A DNA stretch of 33,615 bases from DASVFB01 sp963815965 (GTDB lineage: Bacteria > Actinomycetota > Thermoleophilia > Gaiellales > Gaiellaceae): assembly GCA_963815965.1 (NCBI GenBank), contig CAWFIT010000018.1:1-33615 (forward strand). The letters run 5' to 3'. A program made the position numbers and the translations under genes. The notes under the pieces are model-generated. The model did not search any database. It saw nothing but the letters and a program-made list of their open reading frames with translations, and was not told the origin of the DNA. Below, piece by piece: positions 32,282-33,615 of the stretch (positions are counted from its first letter, which is position 1; the number at the start of each line of letters is the position of its first letter).

Positions 32282-32455
32282 ATGAAGCAGTTCAACTGCG
32301 GGGACGTGGTGCCTGGCTGCACCTGGGTGGTACAACGCGACAACGAGGAGGAGCTTTGGCCGGAGATCTCCTCGCACGCCAACGAGACACATGGGATGGA
32401 CGAGGTGCCGCCCGAGGTCATCGACATGATCCGGAGCGTAATCACGGACGTCTAG
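32282..32455 (+). CDS. DUF1059 small protein
   Basis: A 57-residue protein starting at ATG 32282 after GGAAGGACGG. The DUF1059 pattern is complete: MKQFNCGDVVPGCTWVVQ, the SHANETHGMDEVPPEVID block and a short helical end. The C-x-x-x-x-x-C pair and the histidines could bind a metal; function unknown. It converges on the cysteine enzyme gene with 3 bases between stops. Confidence 0.9.
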   Translation: MKQFNCGDVVPGCTWVVQRDNEEELWPEISSHANETHGMDEVPPEVIDMIRSVITDV

Positions 32456-32458
32456 TTC

Positions 32459-33559
32459 TCAGCCGTCGACCGGGAACGCGCCGGTCTCGAGGAATATCGC
32501 CAGCGCCGCTGCGTAGGGCTCCAGCTCGAGGCCCTGCTTGCTGACCCATCCGTCGTTGTAGTAGGTACCGGAGTAGCGATCGCCGCTGTCGCAGATCAGA
32601 GTGACGATGCTGCCGCACTCGCCACGCTCGACCATCCCCGCCACAAGTTGTAAGGCCCCCCAGACGTTCGTGCCTGTCGAGGCGCCGACAGTTCGGCCCG
32701 TCAGTGCGGAAACACGTCGCATCGTTGCGACAGAAGCTGCGTCGGGGACCTGAATCATGTGGTCGACGACGCCCGCGAGGAACGACGGCTCAAGTCGCTG
32801 GCGTCCGATGCCCTCGATGCGGGACGGTCGACCCGTGAACGCCGCAGGATCAGCGGCCCAGCTGGCGTAGAAGACCGAATCCTCGGGATCGACGACGCAG
32901 AGGCGCGTTGCATAGCGTCCGAACCGCACGTAACGCCCAATCGTTGCGCTCGTGCCACCAGTGCCGGCTCCCACGACGACCCACGTCGGCACGGGATAGG
33001 GCTCGTGTGCCATCTGGGCGAAGATCGATTCGGCGATGTTGTTGTTGCTGCGCCAGTCCATCGCGCGCTCGGCATAGGTGAACTGGTCGATGAAATGGAC
33101 GTGGCTTTCAACCGCGAGCCGCTGCGCCTCGTCGATGATGCTGTTGGCGTCGTCGACCAGGTGGCAGACTCCTCCGTACGCCTCGATCAACGCGATCTTC
33201 TCCGGACTCGTCGACGTCGGCATCACCGCAACGAATGGCAGTTCGACGAGCCGTGCGAAATACGCCTCTGAGACAGCGGTTGACCCGCTCGAGGCCTCGA
33301 CGACCGTCGTACCCTCCGTGAGCCAGCCGTTGCAGAGCCCGTAGAGGAAAAGCGACCGAGCAAGCCGATGTTTCAGTGATCCTGTCGGGTGGACCGACTC
33401 GTCCTTCAGATAGAGGTCGATGCCCCACTCGGCGGGCAGCGGGAAGACGTGAAGATGCGTATCGGCCGACCGATTCGCGTCGGCCTCGATACGCCGCACG
33501 GCCTCATCCGACCACCGTCTCGCGGCGACGGATTTGCGGCTGCTCGCGGCGAAGGTCAC
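32459..33559 (-). CDS. cds1: PLP-dependent cysteine synthase/desulfhydrase, Cds1-like
   Basis: A 366-residue type II PLP-fold protein. The Schiff-base lysine is in HPTGSLKHRLARSLFLY, the substrate loop is EASSGSTAVSEAYF and the phosphate loop GAGTGGTSATIGRY. The N-terminal DANRSADTHLHVFPLP, QFTYAERAMDWRSNNNIAES and TLICDSGDRYSGTYYNDGWV resemble mycobacterial Cds1 (L-cysteine desulfhydrase), closer than to CysK or CysM. The expected reaction is L-cysteine to pyruvate, ammonia and H2S. GTG 33559 start. Cytoplasmic. Confidence 0.85.
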   Translation of the reverse strand: MTFAASSRKSVAARRWSDEAVRRIEADANRSADTHLHVFPLPAEWGIDLYLKDESVHPTGSLKHRLARSLFLYGLCNGWLTEGTTVVEASSGSTAVSEAYFARLVELPFVAVMPTSTSPEKIALIEAYGGVCHLVDDANSIIDEAQRLAVESHVHFIDQFTYAERAMDWRSNNNIAESIFAQMAHEPYPVPTWVVVGAGTGGTSATIGRYVRFGRYATRLCVVDPEDSVFYASWAADPAAFTGRPSRIEGIGRQRLEPSFLAGVVDHMIQVPDAASVATMRRVSALTGRTVGASTGTNVWGALQLVAGMVERGECGSIVTLICDSGDRYSGTYYNDGWVSKQGLELEPYAAALAIFLETGAFPVDG

Positions 33560-33615
33560 ACGTTCTAGTCTGCCGAACCCGCGCTACCCCCGCGGATCCA
33601 GGCGTGATCACCGCC

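Overview
The window is high-GC DNA with dense coding, many GTG/TTG starts and frequent 4-base stop/start overlaps. Gene content (MoxR-DUF58-VWA operon, F420/PPOX-type protein, Cds1-like cysteine enzyme, DUF4386, DUF6518-like and DUF1996 proteins) suggests an actinobacterium, most likely a soil Thermoleophilia lineage (Gaiellales/Solirubrobacterales). That placement is an inference from gene content; no rRNA is present.

Layout. 1-3.7 kb is a decay zone: an alpha/beta-hydrolase gene, a DUF4386 membrane gene and an IS110-family transposase gene all carry frameshifts, and a second, older IS110 scrap lies between them. A tRNA-Ile(CAU) with a terminator hairpin closes this zone. 3.9-19.6 kb is intact. 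It holds yjbQ; a minus-strand set of three exported proteins (SNase-like, DUF1996, lipoprotein); a five-gene operon moxR - DUF58 - VWA - secreted protein - VWA whose genes all overlap by 4 bases; then small envelope genes, a zincin-like metallopeptidase, and a second coupled run: ATPase/TPR/class III cyclase - membrane protein - TOPRIM protein - unknown protein. An aquaporin follows.

20-30 kb is an accessory patchwork of small single genes in both orientations: DUF1801, a broken MepA-like endopeptidase, two peptidase E paralogues, a cupin, a LanC-like scrap, a 5'-truncated VOC gene, a DUF6176-like protein, a kinase, an MDR oxidoreductase, a HIT protein, a PPOX protein, a VOC protein and a DUF2652 protein. 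Nine imperfect copies of a roughly 30-bp sequence, all in the same orientation, lie between these genes. 30.2-33.6 kb carries a double cyclic-nucleotide-binding-fold protein coupled to a class II amidotransferase, a DUF1059 protein, and a Cds1-like PLP enzyme.

The two strongest undescribed signals are structural. (1) A 168-nt almost continuous hairpin (11512-11679) begins at the stop codon of the VWA operon. Its outer 33 bp contain no true mismatch, and all six non-Watson-Crick positions are G-U pairs in plus-strand RNA, so selection on an RNA is likely. (2) The dispersed intergenic repeat family at 21.5-29.9 kb, with possible pairing arms, gives the region a cassette-like look. A shared 12-bp palindrome, TACGGATCCGTA, about 40 bp upstream of both the second peptidase E gene and the PPOX gene is a probable common operator.
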